From the NCBI GenBank assembly GCA_963920765.1, contig OY987251.1:9427219-9491218 (forward strand): a stretch of DNA of 64,000 nucleotides. Reading direction: 5' to 3'. This document shows positions 1 to 10,829 of the stretch, one piece after another. The stretch comes from Ulota crispa (taxonomy: Eukaryota; Streptophyta; Bryopsida; Orthotrichales; Orthotrichaceae). The notes below the pieces were generated by a model, which had not been told where the DNA came from, did no database searches, and saw only the letters and a program-made list of their open reading frames with translations. Position numbers and translations under genes: made by a program. Position 1 is the stretch's first letter. Every line of letters starts with the position of its first letter.

Positions 1-35
1 AGAATAATTTCTCAATCTTTAGAGAATGAAATACC

Positions 36-276
36 ATATTGAGTAATTTGGGCAAAAGGGAGGTACCATTTTGTACTCCACCTTAACCCAAAAAGTTACC
101 TTAAACCAGATTGAAGGTATCAGATTCAATATGAGCCACTAAGATTTTTTCCCTCGCAAATTCCTCCTCTCAGGTGAGGACTTGTGTACCAAAAAAACGC
201 TAGAGCTTGGTTTTAAGTGATCACCTAAAACCTTCAAAAGTCCCAAAAGTACCCTTTTGCCCAAATTACTTAATAT
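36..276. mobile_element. MITE, copy 1 of a ~240-bp family
   Basis: The ends are inverted repeats: the left end reads ATATTGAGTAATTTGGGC and the right end is its imperfect complement. The interior matches, in reverse orientation, the elements at 2294-2532 and about 31418-31666, for example the shared 'ggtacc...ttttgtactcca' and 'cctctcaggtgaggac' blocks. No coding capacity is seen. No clear target duplication is left in this copy. The class is inferred from copy 2, which has an 8-bp duplication. Confidence 0.6.
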
Positions 277-283
277 AGTGTTA

Positions 284-626
284 CTAGTGGACCCTTGTAC
301 CTACCGTTCCGGAGAAGGGCCATCACGGGAGGGGGTCCTTGCAAAAATATTAACATGGCCTTCCTCATAATCACCTTCAAGTTTCTTCTCCTTTCCGTTA
401 CAATGAGCTTACTTGTACTATGCCTACCTACGAGCTTTGCCTCCTTCTCTAAGTGTCCACCCCCTATTCCCGTGTATACCCCATCCCCAAGGACAACCAT
501 AATTGCCACATAACCGCCATTTAATCTTCTTGGAACAGCACCCAACTACCCAACTAATAGAGATTTTATTCTATTACAAACACCCAACTACCCAACTAAT
601 GAAACCAAGCTTATTATTAGTATAGA
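284..626 (-). mobile_element. Helitron-like non-autonomous element, copy A
   Basis: Read on the minus strand, the element begins TCTATACTAATAATAAGC after an A and ends CTAG before a T. This is the Helitron pattern of 5'-TC, 3'-CTAG and insertion between A and T. A second copy lies at 2796-3169 in the same orientation, with most of the 340 bases recognisably shared. I see no convincing hairpin just before the CTAG end, so the assignment is tentative. A pair of solo LTRs or another short repeat is the alternative. The small open frames inside are not supported as genes. Confidence 0.45.
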
Positions 627-2285
627 TGGGGTCTTTAAAAGTCTAGGAGGGATTGTCACAATCCCATTCTTTGAAGATAGAGAATGGGGTAGAGAACTTA
701 TGACTACCCCTACTAAACAAATATTTAGTGGTACTACAATAATTTTCATTAATAATTACTACAATAATTAAATTTTAACTGGGCTTAACAACAACAACTA
801 AATTATAGAAGAAAAAAAATAACTTCATCAAAGCAGTAAACCAAGTAAAATTTTTAGTATCTTAAGAGTTGCATGCACCTCCAAGTAGCCAAGCAATGAT
901 TCATAAGGTAAATTTCCAAGATGAAACAACCTAGTTATTGAGACAACTTAAATACAATATTTAATTTTAGTGTAGGCAACTTGCAAAAACCTGGTTGTGG
1001 GATTCCTCTTCTACGTTTTGGGGGCATCTTGTATGGGGGAACTTATAGTGGGGACAAGGCATTACACATAACGTGAAGTTTTTATATATACTAATTAATG
1101 GCTATAAGGGAATCCTAACATAAGGTCTTTGTATTTTGGACTCTATGATTTGAACTTTGTCCTCATTGCAAAAGGACCTTGTATTGGAATTCCTTTACAT
1201 TCGTTCCTCATCCTCTATAGAAATTGTCTAAGCAAATTGAAAGATTGGAAACATTCAATGAGATTTGAACATGCTGCAGTACACATGGCAAGTATATATG
1301 GAATTGAGTATCTAACATTCTCGGTTACGTTTTGGATTTCTTTTTTAGCAGAAATAAATAAGACTGCACGATATAACTTTTTACACGTATACAAAACCAC
1401 ACAAAACTAGTTTGGGAAGAATGCACATACTCTCTAAGTCACAAGTTGGAATTCCAAGAATTTTGAAATTTTATTGAATAAAAACCAAGTTGCTTGCCCA
1501 CTTCACAATAATTTGCTGATAAAACTTGAGCTCTTTGTTGTAAAATATTAGAACTGCAGGGTAACATTGCTGGAAAGATTAAAAATATCATGAAAGCAAT
1601 ACGAGAAAGTCCAGGTGCAGGCACTGGACAAGTAAACACGCCTACCTTGCAAATATGCTTTCTTTAAGGACCGTGGCCAAAGGTTGAGAGGCCGTTGATT
1701 TTTAACAATGTGATTGTAAGAAATCAAGACTTTGACCTCTTAACCTTTCACACTAGAGGTCAAAGTTCAAAATCTCGCACCCTTTATTACATCACTCTTT
1801 TATCTAACATAATTGTTTTTCAAAGATAGTTTGGGTCAAGTAAAAATAGAAATCCAAACTATATTGAGAGGTAGTCAAATCTTTTTCATAAAGTAATCTA
1901 AATCTAACAAGATCTTGCCTATTAGATTTGAAAAATTTAATAAATGATATGAATTTTGGACTTTGGACTTGCTCTTTGGAAGCTTCACACTAAGGGTGGC
2001 CAAAGGTTTTAAAAGTAGTATTTTATTGCTTGTTTTCAGCCCATTTTAAGGCCTCTCAACAAAATTTGGGCACTCAATCTCATGGCCTCTTTGACTTGGT
2101 TGACCATAGTCTGAAGCAGCCCTAAGAAGTTTGGTGCACACTAACACTCTAGTCTAGTGTATGGTTTGTGACTTGGGGGCGGGTGATATGTTCCAATTTC
2201 TTAAGATATGGAAGTGGCTCACTTTGTTTGTAGCACTCAAGAATTACTCTGATGCAAACAATGCAGGTTAGTTTAATTGCACAAA
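627..2285. other. Spacer without recognised gene
   Basis: This is AT-rich sequence with only short open frames of no recognised family. I see no RNA gene, and no repeat beyond the flanking elements. Confidence 0.5.
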
Positions 2286-2540
2286 ATGCGTTATTTGTTA
2301 AATTGGGAAAAAGCTTACATATTGGGACTTTGAAGGTTTCAAGAGGCCTCTTGAAATTGAGCTCAACATTTTTTTGGGTACACGTGTCCTCACTTGAGAA
2401 GAGAAATTTACAAGAGAAAAATTCTTAATGACTCAAATTGAATCTGATACCTTTGAATTTGGTTTAAGGTGACTTTTAGGGTTTAAGGTGGAAGAAAAAA
2501 TGGTACCTCCGTTTTTCCCAATTTAACGAATAATGCGTTA
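2286..2540. mobile_element. hAT-like MITE, copy 2, with 8-bp target duplication
   Basis: The same octamer, ATGCGTTA, stands at 2286-2293 and 2533-2540. Between the octamers the 239-bp element has inverted ends of about 16 bp (TTTGTTAAATTGGG on the left, CCCAATTTAACGAATA on the right). An 8-bp target duplication with short inverted ends fits the hAT superfamily. There is no transposase. Copies 1 (36-276) and 3 (31418-31666) share the interior. Confidence 0.65.
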
Positions 2541-2795
2541 CAGGTTAAGCTTTGTGATGCAGTTACCATGGTTGGTGTTAACATGAGCTGGATGCATGTT
2601 GGAAATGTGGTATTCTGGTTCTTCCTTAGCATTGTGGGCCAACCCATGTGCTTGCTCCTTTACTAAGTTACCATGACATCGTCAACAACGTTCCAAGTAC
2701 AAAAGTAGTGTAAATCACATTCTTAGTACAGTATTTAAACTTTTATCAGTAGCATTTCTTCCTTGTATCACAAAATTTGTTCTTATATTTCTCTA

Positions 2796-3169
2796 CTAGT
2801 GGACTCTTGTACTCACTGTTCCGGCAGAGGGCCATTACGGGAGGGGTCCTTGCAAAAAAATTAACAAGACCTTCCTCATAATCACCTTTTTCAAAATTCT
2901 TCTCCTTTCCATTCCAATGAGCTTACTTGTACTATGCTTACCTACACGCTTTGCCTCCTTCTCCAAACAACCACCCCTTATTCCTATGTATACCCCATCT
3001 CCAAGGACGACCATAATTGTGACATAACCATAGATATAAGAATAACTGCCACATAACAGCCACTTAATCTTCTTGGAGCAACACGCAACAACACAACTAA
3101 TAAAGATTTTATTTTATTATAGACACCCAACTACCCAACTAATGGAACCAAGCCTATTATTAATATAGA
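2796..3169 (-). mobile_element. Helitron-like non-autonomous element, copy B
   Basis: This is a homologue of 284-626 in the same orientation. On the minus strand it starts TCTATATTAATAATAGGC and ends CTAG before T. The base before the 5' TC is G rather than A. It shares with copy A the 'gggccattacgggagggg' block near the 3' end and the 'acccaactacccaactaa' block near the 5' end. Confidence 0.45.
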
Positions 3170-5320
3170 CAAGACGATCAAATGGTAATTTCATATGAAT
3201 GATTTTTTTTTTGCAGTTATGTTTTTGAAAGACAAGGGAGATGGGATTGCTAGAAAATGAGCAATGTAGTGGTTTTTAGATCAACTAGTTCTAGCTCAAA
3301 AATATTAGTTGAAAGTCACTACAAAGTTTTATACGTTAGAACGTTGCTGACTTCCTTGAATTTTTGGTTTTTCATGTAATGAGTACTTTTGGACTTGTTC
3401 ACGTACAATACAGTAGCTCTCTTGTATTTTTTAAATGATTTTTAAAACAAACGTAGCCTTTTCCATATCTTATTCAAATTGCGTTTAAAAACTATATTGA
3501 GGTACTCGAGGTTGAAATATTGAGAAGGGTGGGTTTGAGGTTCTTTCACACTTGTCAAACTTCTTGATCCATTTGTATTTAAATCTAAAAGAATTATAGT
3601 TTTGAAGAGTTTGGTGGAAGAACTGAGAATAATAGATTTATGTGACATGAAAGCATTGTTGGTGTGTTAATTTTTTTTATACTTTGGGCATTGTTGATGA
3701 TATGAGGTTGTATTTGAGTACAACCACACGTAGTTTGGGCATATAATTGCAATATTCCAAAACAGAGTTTGGATAATTATTTTATCGAAAGCCACATTAT
3801 GCATATGGACAAATGAACAGAGAGAGTAAAACTCTAAAGTTGTAGTATATCATTTATAGCACAATTTTGTAAAAAGTGAAGCAGACACAGTCACAATTTA
3901 AAAATATATCAGTCACAAAGTGAGCCAACTTCTAAATTTAGTTTGAAAGCAATATTGAAAACACCATGTAAACATTTTAATCAGTTTTTAAACACAACAA
4001 CATAGGCCATACACCTTGGCGTGTTATTAACCATCAAAGAAACATTGTCATGGTACTTTAAAAAAAATTTATAGTTAGTGTAATTCAAAAAGTTACCTAT
4101 GATGTCATTGAATGTATTTTAGCTTAATATTAAAATTATTTATAATATTTTCGTGGAATTTAGACATATGGTATCATTTTTCATCCTACATGATCCGTGA
4201 ATTGTAGTATCAATCAACCTCGCATTGAAATGTTCATGTTTGGAAAACAAATGTTAAGCTAACATATGAAACTTTGAAGGATCTCAAAAAAACCACTCAA
4301 TTTCACCAAAATAATTTAAACTTGTTTCATCCATGTTATCACAATTGAAACAACTTAGTCAGTTTTTCTATATGAAGTTTTACAAGAGTATTTGGATTAG
4401 CTTTTAAAGTGTACACTTTGATTTTAGTTTAAGCACTTAAATACTGATCTCTGAACATCTCAACTTTTTACATAAAATCAAATAACCTTATTTTTGTACA
4501 ATCTATTTCTTAAAACATGTTAACTAACATTAAAAAAATAATATATACAAAAAAACATGTTTCCTATTACTTGTAAACATTCAAGAATACAATACCAAAT
4601 TTAATTTACTCAAATTTTGAATCGAATGTCTTTAAAGCATTGATTTTTTAACAAATACATTTTCAAATTTTTTGTCATTTTTATATTCCTCCAAGTTTTT
4701 ATAAGAAATGTATGATGTTTTTTAGAATTAAATTCAATATATTGATCACTAAATATACTCTACATTGTGATTTGACCCTTGGTCCACAAAGCTTACAAAA
4801 GAAATAATACATCTAATTTGTATAAAAAATAGATTTAATAATAACAAAATTCTCAAAAATTTGTATACTTCATTTATTAAAAACTTAAACTCTATGGTAA
4901 GAAAGCTCCATTTCAAGGTCAAGTTTGATTTTGACATGAAACATTTATTTCATTAAGGATTACAAATTAGTTTATTTTCTATTTAACTTCATGTGATTTG
5001 AACCAATACATGCGGTTTTTTCTAACTCACATGCACTAGTCATTTCAAAACCTTGGCATGAAGGACTAAAACAATCTTTGAGGCGAAAATCATTCACTGA
5101 TTAGAACCTAAACATCGCAATTTGTCATCCATCCGCTTCTCGGAGACAAACCCTAAGTCTTGTGTCTTGCTTCGGAGTGTTGACAAACCGGGCAAACAGA
5201 GTCCAACATGCAGTTGCTGGTCTTCAAGTGCTTGGAAACCTTGCGGAGGCGAGATGAAGAAACCAAGCAACTCGTTACCGACGAAGTAATTGGAAGAATT
5301 TTGTACAACGAGCTAGCGCC
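3170..5320. other. Spacer and upstream region of PUS10
   Basis: The span is very AT-rich to about 5.08 kb and then becomes GC-balanced. The last 200 bases before the PUS10 start probably hold its promoter and 5' leader. An open frame from the ATG at 5208 is out of frame with the Pus10 protein; if transcribed, it would be an upstream ORF overlapping the true start. No other gene is supported. Confidence 0.5.
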
Positions 5321-8300
5321 ATGGCCGGAGTCAGAGAAGACGTCGTCACTCTGCAGACGCTGTTACCGACTTTGCCGTCCGCGATTGTTGTCGACCTTCT
5401 GTCTTGCGGGGTAAGGGAGGCCATTTCTTCGAATGCAGAGGTTGAAATCTATGGAGTTTGAATCAGTTGTCAGTTTCGCTTACTTTAAATCCTCTCCTTA
5501 TTGTCTTCATTCCTGCTTTGAGAATTTCGTAACTCACTTGACAAGAATTGTACTGATCGGCTTGTGCAGTCAATTCTACGATTAATTCCATTTTCTATAT
5601 TCCGGAGGTATTCACTTTCGGAATACTTGCAAATGTGAAGACGAGTTAATTGTACAGTTGAGATTGAGAATATGTAATATGAATTTGAGAACTGTGAGCC
5701 CTGTCTAAACCGCGAGGCAGAATACTGTACGTGGCCTTGATGTTCGGCATTTTCGCTATGGAAATGTAACTCTCATGTGGAACTTTATGAGAATTTAATC
5801 AATATTGTGATAGGACGTGGCATGAAGTAAAGGCCGAACATCGAAGCACTTTAAATTACTGAGTTATGTGCGAACCTTCTGCTTCGTACTAATCTGCAGA
5901 CTGGAATAGAAAGAGACTTTCAGTGTTAAGCGTTCTGGATAAATTTGTGTTTCTGTGAGGTTTTGCAGGTTTGTACACGATGTCTTCTTCGTTTCTTGAA
6001 TATTCGCAACGTCGATTTTGCTGGATCAATTCCGAGCCCGTCAACACTTCTCTCGGAGCTCAAGCATCCGCAACCGACGAAAAGTAATGGCAATGCGGAG
6101 ACCTCAAGTGTAGTTGTAGAGTGCGAAGACGTTCCTACCATTGATATGGCCGCTATCGAATTGCCAGGCAACACGAAGGATCTTTGTATCGTTTGTCTAG
6201 GGATTTTGCATGTGTTTATTGTCGATGATGGCGCGTTACAGCAAATTGAAGAAGTTGTTCGAAAGGAGGGATATATTTTCGACGAGTTCTGTCTTGAGGT
6301 TTCGGTTCCAACCATTGCAGTTGTTCGAGAACGCTCACTTTGGTACGTTTCCAATGCACAATCAAGTCGTTCTTAGTCTCGCACTTTTCCTTTCTTTCGA
6401 TTTGCAATTTGATACGAATCGGTCATATGCAGTAACGTGGAGTGCGATCTGTTGCATAGGTTTCTAAGGTGTATGCCATCTTAAAGTGTGGATTGCTTAA
6501 GAATCTTTGCGGTGATTTGTGAGTAGCAAATTGGATGCCGTGAAGAGGGCCAAATTTATGGAAGCTACGATATTCTTGGTGCTGCTCAGGTATTACTTAA
6601 AGCAGAAATATCCCGCGGAGACAACGTTTGCTCCAAAATTCGAGACGAGTTGTATTGTTTCTTTGAAAGAGGCAATCAAGTGGTCTTTGATTACTCCTCT
6701 TGAGTTGAGGCTGGTACGTAACAGAAACGCGCGAGTACTGACTTATAAAATGAGGATCTAGCATGTGCGTGGAGAACCTTGCGCCACTAGACCTTTCACT
6801 GAGATATGCAATCGATGTACTCCTTTATACTCTGGTGGTTTTTTTATGAAACTGTAGATTTGATAAACTAAAGGAGCACTTTGTATTTTGTGTAGGGTGC
6901 CAAGTTCGATGCAAATGCTCTGTTGCGGATAGCACTGTTGTATAAGCATGCAACATCTTTGACGGAGCTTAGTTTTATTAAACATACGGGTGGAGATGCA
7001 AAACGTCGACGATATGGTCTGTTCTTTCTAACTTACTGTATTTTAATATGAAATGTCTTGTCTCAGTTTGCACCTCACATCTTAGGTCGTCGTTAATCGG
7101 AATGTTGATTTATATCTTCATTTTGATATGTTTTACGTTACAGTTATGAATTTTGAATCTGGATTCAGGCTATGAAGAAAAGGCTCCTCCAGCTGGTCTA
7201 GCAGCTGTAGCAGCAGCGCGTGCAGCGGAGGCCGGAGAGTCAGTGGCTGCGGTCACACGGGCGCTTGCATCGATGACGTCCATGGAATTTTCACGCCACT
7301 TTCCTTCTCCACCTCCGCGAGTATGTCTTCTATCGTGGCTCGAAAGTGCTGGTTTCATAGCTTTCTATGTTGATATTGTTCTGCTCATAGACATTATGTT
7401 TTTTCGATGCAGTTGAAAACACCTTGTGAGCACAGCATAATGTGCTATCGTATGCCAGTGTTTGTCGGAGGTCGATATTTGAAGGTATATATTTCTTTTG
7501 CTACCATTGGATTCATCCTGGCCTAATATACAGGACTGCACAATTATAGTCGTGTGGCTGATAAGAAAATCTGCAGAGAGTGACATAGTTCTTTGTTCTA
7601 CCATTAGATTCTTAGGTTGTTCTTTAGATTGCGCTCCCGGTTGATTCTCTTACGCTTCTGTTTGTTGAGACTTTGAGCTGAGAATGTTGAGTACTTTATT
7701 ACAGTTCTCAAGAAATGTTAGTCAAAGTCGCTGGCTGATTGATGATGAACGCATGGGAGAAGGTTCTGTTCAGGTTCTTTTCCCTCAATTTTTTCTTGTA
7801 GGTGATTTTTCTGCGACGGTTTCTACGTATTATCTAGATCGAAGTTTCAATGGGGCTTTTGTTCAAAATCTTTTATTCTTCTCTTTAAGTCAAATCAGCA
7901 GAGACCTGCTTTTAGAAGAGAAGATAACTTAAGCCTGCTAAAATTTTATTCTACGATAATAGTTTGTCATCTCAGGGCAGAGTCATTCATTTGGCATAAA
8001 TAGCACGATTTGAAAACGCACGTTATGCTGTCTACTTGTATGGATGTATTGCCTGTTGGATTCTGAGTGCTGTTTTTGGCAAGTGGTTGCAGGAAGTTAT
8101 TGGGAATGTGGTATTTCCGCATTACAAAGGTGACAGCTATAAGTTTCATGCAGCAGGTCGAGAAGATATAGATGTGAGCCCATCTCCTGTCATTTTCGTA
8201 TGCGTCCGTGAGATCTCAGTCGAGTCAGGCTTTAGAAGCAGATCATCGAGTATTATTTTGAATGCTTGTTGCTAACTTGTGAGTGGCTTCGTTTAAGTAG

Positions 8301-10548
8301 CGGGGAAGGTTCAGTGGACCACATGCTTTGTCAGAGAACGTAAAGTCATCCCTTGGTGCTTCAGGGGTACTGTAGTAGTTGCAGCAGCCGTGAGAGTTAA
8401 CGGGGATGAGCTGTTGATTGTTGTCACGTGGTGCCTCAGTTGCTTTAGAGGATACAGCTTACTCGAATACAACATTGCAACAGACATGGCAACATATTTT
8501 TTGTGTTTGGATTTTTACCGAAGTGGCCATAGCTCTGACGTTGATTTCTGGTGACTGCGTTGCAGGTTCGTATGCTGGGGCCTGGGCGGCCGTTCATAGT
8601 GGAAATTTCAAATGCTCGCTTTATTCCACCTGCCTTGGAGATGGGTAAACTGGAAAGAGAAATTAATAGTCTGAAGGAAGGCTGGGTGAGTTTGTGTCAT
8701 TTAAGTTTCAATTTGCTTTGCGGAAACTTTGGAGCACGTCAATGACTAGGGTTTGGCATGTTTAAGTTTGATTTGATTTACCTTGTCATCTTCTTCAACA
8801 TGAATAGAGCTGTTCTCTTAGTTGAAGTGGAAAATATCTGTGAAGGGGTACTTACATGATGAAAGCTTGTGTACTACTTCCAAGTAAAAGTGACGTTCTG
8901 TTGTCGCGTTAGTAGTGTAAGGATTTTTGAGTCGATTCCAACCTTTTTGACATGTATGGGATATTGGTGCAAAAATTGATAGCTATCAATGAACCAGAAG
9001 AACTTCATTATGATTACGGATGATGACACGGGTGAGGGCAGAGCAGGTCAAAGTGAAGGAGCTTCGGCAGGTTGGCATTGAGTCATGTGCTATTATGCGG
9101 GAAGGGGAATCTGAGAAACAGGTATTTCTTTGGTGTGGTGGCTGGCGGCATTTTTATAAAATCAGCGGCCGCGTGCCATCGTAACACGAGAGACTCTCGT
9201 CCTGCTATCGTCTGCTCGTTGGTGTAGAGTATTGATCATGTTCTAGGCTCAAAATATTTGCTTATCTTACTGTATTTGAATTGCTTCAGAAAGAGTATGC
9301 AGCAGTTGTTTGGCTTTCCAGACCCGTTACACAGCCAGACTTGGAAGCTCTCTCAAGTTTGAAAGAGTTGGTAAATTTCAATGACATTTAATCTTGCTTT
9401 TGTAGAATGTGTGCTAGCTTGAAATTATTGGTGGACTTGCCTGTGGCACCCAGCTAGCTTACTTTAATGAAAGGATGCTCTGCCGTGTCAGTCGGTATTT
9501 TTGTTTATCGATACTAGATGGAAGGCCTGGCATCAATAGAGAACATGAACATTATGTTTTGGAGCTTTGGTTGGTGACCTAACATGTTAGGGTAAAATGA
9601 CAGGAACTGCAACAAAAAACACCAGTAAGGGTCCTGCACAGGCGAAGTCCACTAATTCGGCCACGCACAATCCATTGGTTGTCTATCTTCCCGCCTGGCT
9701 TGGGTTCTTGAATTTTTTGAAGGCCACAACAGTCATACTAGGATCATATTGGCTCGTGCTGTATTGCTGTATGTTGGTTCAATCCCTAGACGTGGTGGTC
9801 ACTCTTTGCTTACATGACCATGTTGTGTGCAGGATGAGGTGTGAAGAGATCAAAGGCAGTCCAAATTATTTCCTGTTGTTTCTGTGTACTCAGGTGTTTG
9901 CCCTGGTCCTTTCATGTCCCCTTAAATAGAATATATGATTTGTTGACCATCCTGAATCTACTGACCACTGAAATGTACTCCGAGATGTTTGTAGTTCAAC
10001 AGATTCGGTGCAAGTTGCTTGAACCTAACTTCATTTGTTGCCATGAACGTCCTTGAACACGTTGGATGATTTGGAAAACCTGGTCGCCGAATCTTGAAGC
10101 TGCTGCCGTATCTTGTTTTCTTACTATCTCTATGCCGGGTTGTAAACAGGCAGGCACTTACATCAAGGAGTTTGTTCATGGAGATCTTGGTCGCACGTAC
10201 CCAAAGTAAGTGAAGATCTGATTTGTATGTTTGTTTCTTGAATTACTCACACAGAAGACAATGGCAAGGAAGAGCGATTGCTTGGTATAAACTTTTTGTG
10301 CGAATTGTATCATCCTTCTGTTTCAGAATCTGGATTTTCTCTGTATATAAGTTACTGCGTTGGCATTGGGTACAATCTCTTTCAATGAATATGGCATTAA
10401 TCTGTTGACTGCTTCGTCATTCTTTGGTGTTTTTAGCAATGTCTCTTATATGCGGCAATGTGGTTCGTGCAGTGTTGGTTCAATCTTAAATTGCGAAGCC
10501 GATATATTACAACTGGATGTCATGGACGTCAAGATGGAATTTCTTTAA
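5321..10548 (+). CDS. PUS10: tRNA pseudouridine synthase Pus10, 15 exons, 541 aa
   Basis: Pus10 makes pseudouridine in the T-arm of tRNA (position 55, and 54 in archaea and animals). My exons are 5321-5410, 5969-6342, 6590-6713, 6896-7016, 7169-7320, 7413-7484, 7705-7773, 8093-8173, 8566-8685, 9047-9121, 9290-9370, 9604-9677, 9833-9893, 10150-10205 and 10473-10548 (TAA). They join without a frameshift into 541 codons plus stop, close to the family length. Cys29, Cys32 and Cys35, with the pair C103/C106, form the N-terminal zinc-binding THUMP-type region. The catalytic Asp is in the GRED motif (about residue 359), followed by 'IDVRMLGPGRPF'. 'QKTPVRVLHRR' and 'AGTYIKEFVHGDLGRTYP' are C-terminal catalytic-domain signatures. 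The start at 5321 has a good ATGGC context and puts the first Cys in frame. The weakest splice calls are the donors at 7017 and 9678. The gene ends 281 bases from the 3' end of the convergent VPE gene. Confidence 0.93.
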
Positions 10549-10829
10549 GAGCACGAACCCAACAAATGGCGTTGCTCACGAAGCTGATAGGCATGTAATC
10601 TGTAGGAGTCTACTGGGACTATGTACTCTGGTCTACATTGTAGAATACCGAGCTATGTGATCAGCGAACTCGAATTTGTACCGAGTTTGCAGTGGTTTAT
10701 GTATGCCTACATCCGAATGCTTGGAATTCTATTTAACCAGTTTTAATTCAAAGATCTTGAGCTCATTTCGGATTCTGAATCTCAGAATGGTGGTCAGAGC
10801 GATTCTAGTACAATGGTAGCTTCGTACTC

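Noticed and set aside
5208..5414. Alternative start for PUS10 at 5208
   Set aside because: It reads a different frame from the Cys-rich N-terminus. The ATG at 5321 joins the conserved exons in phase.
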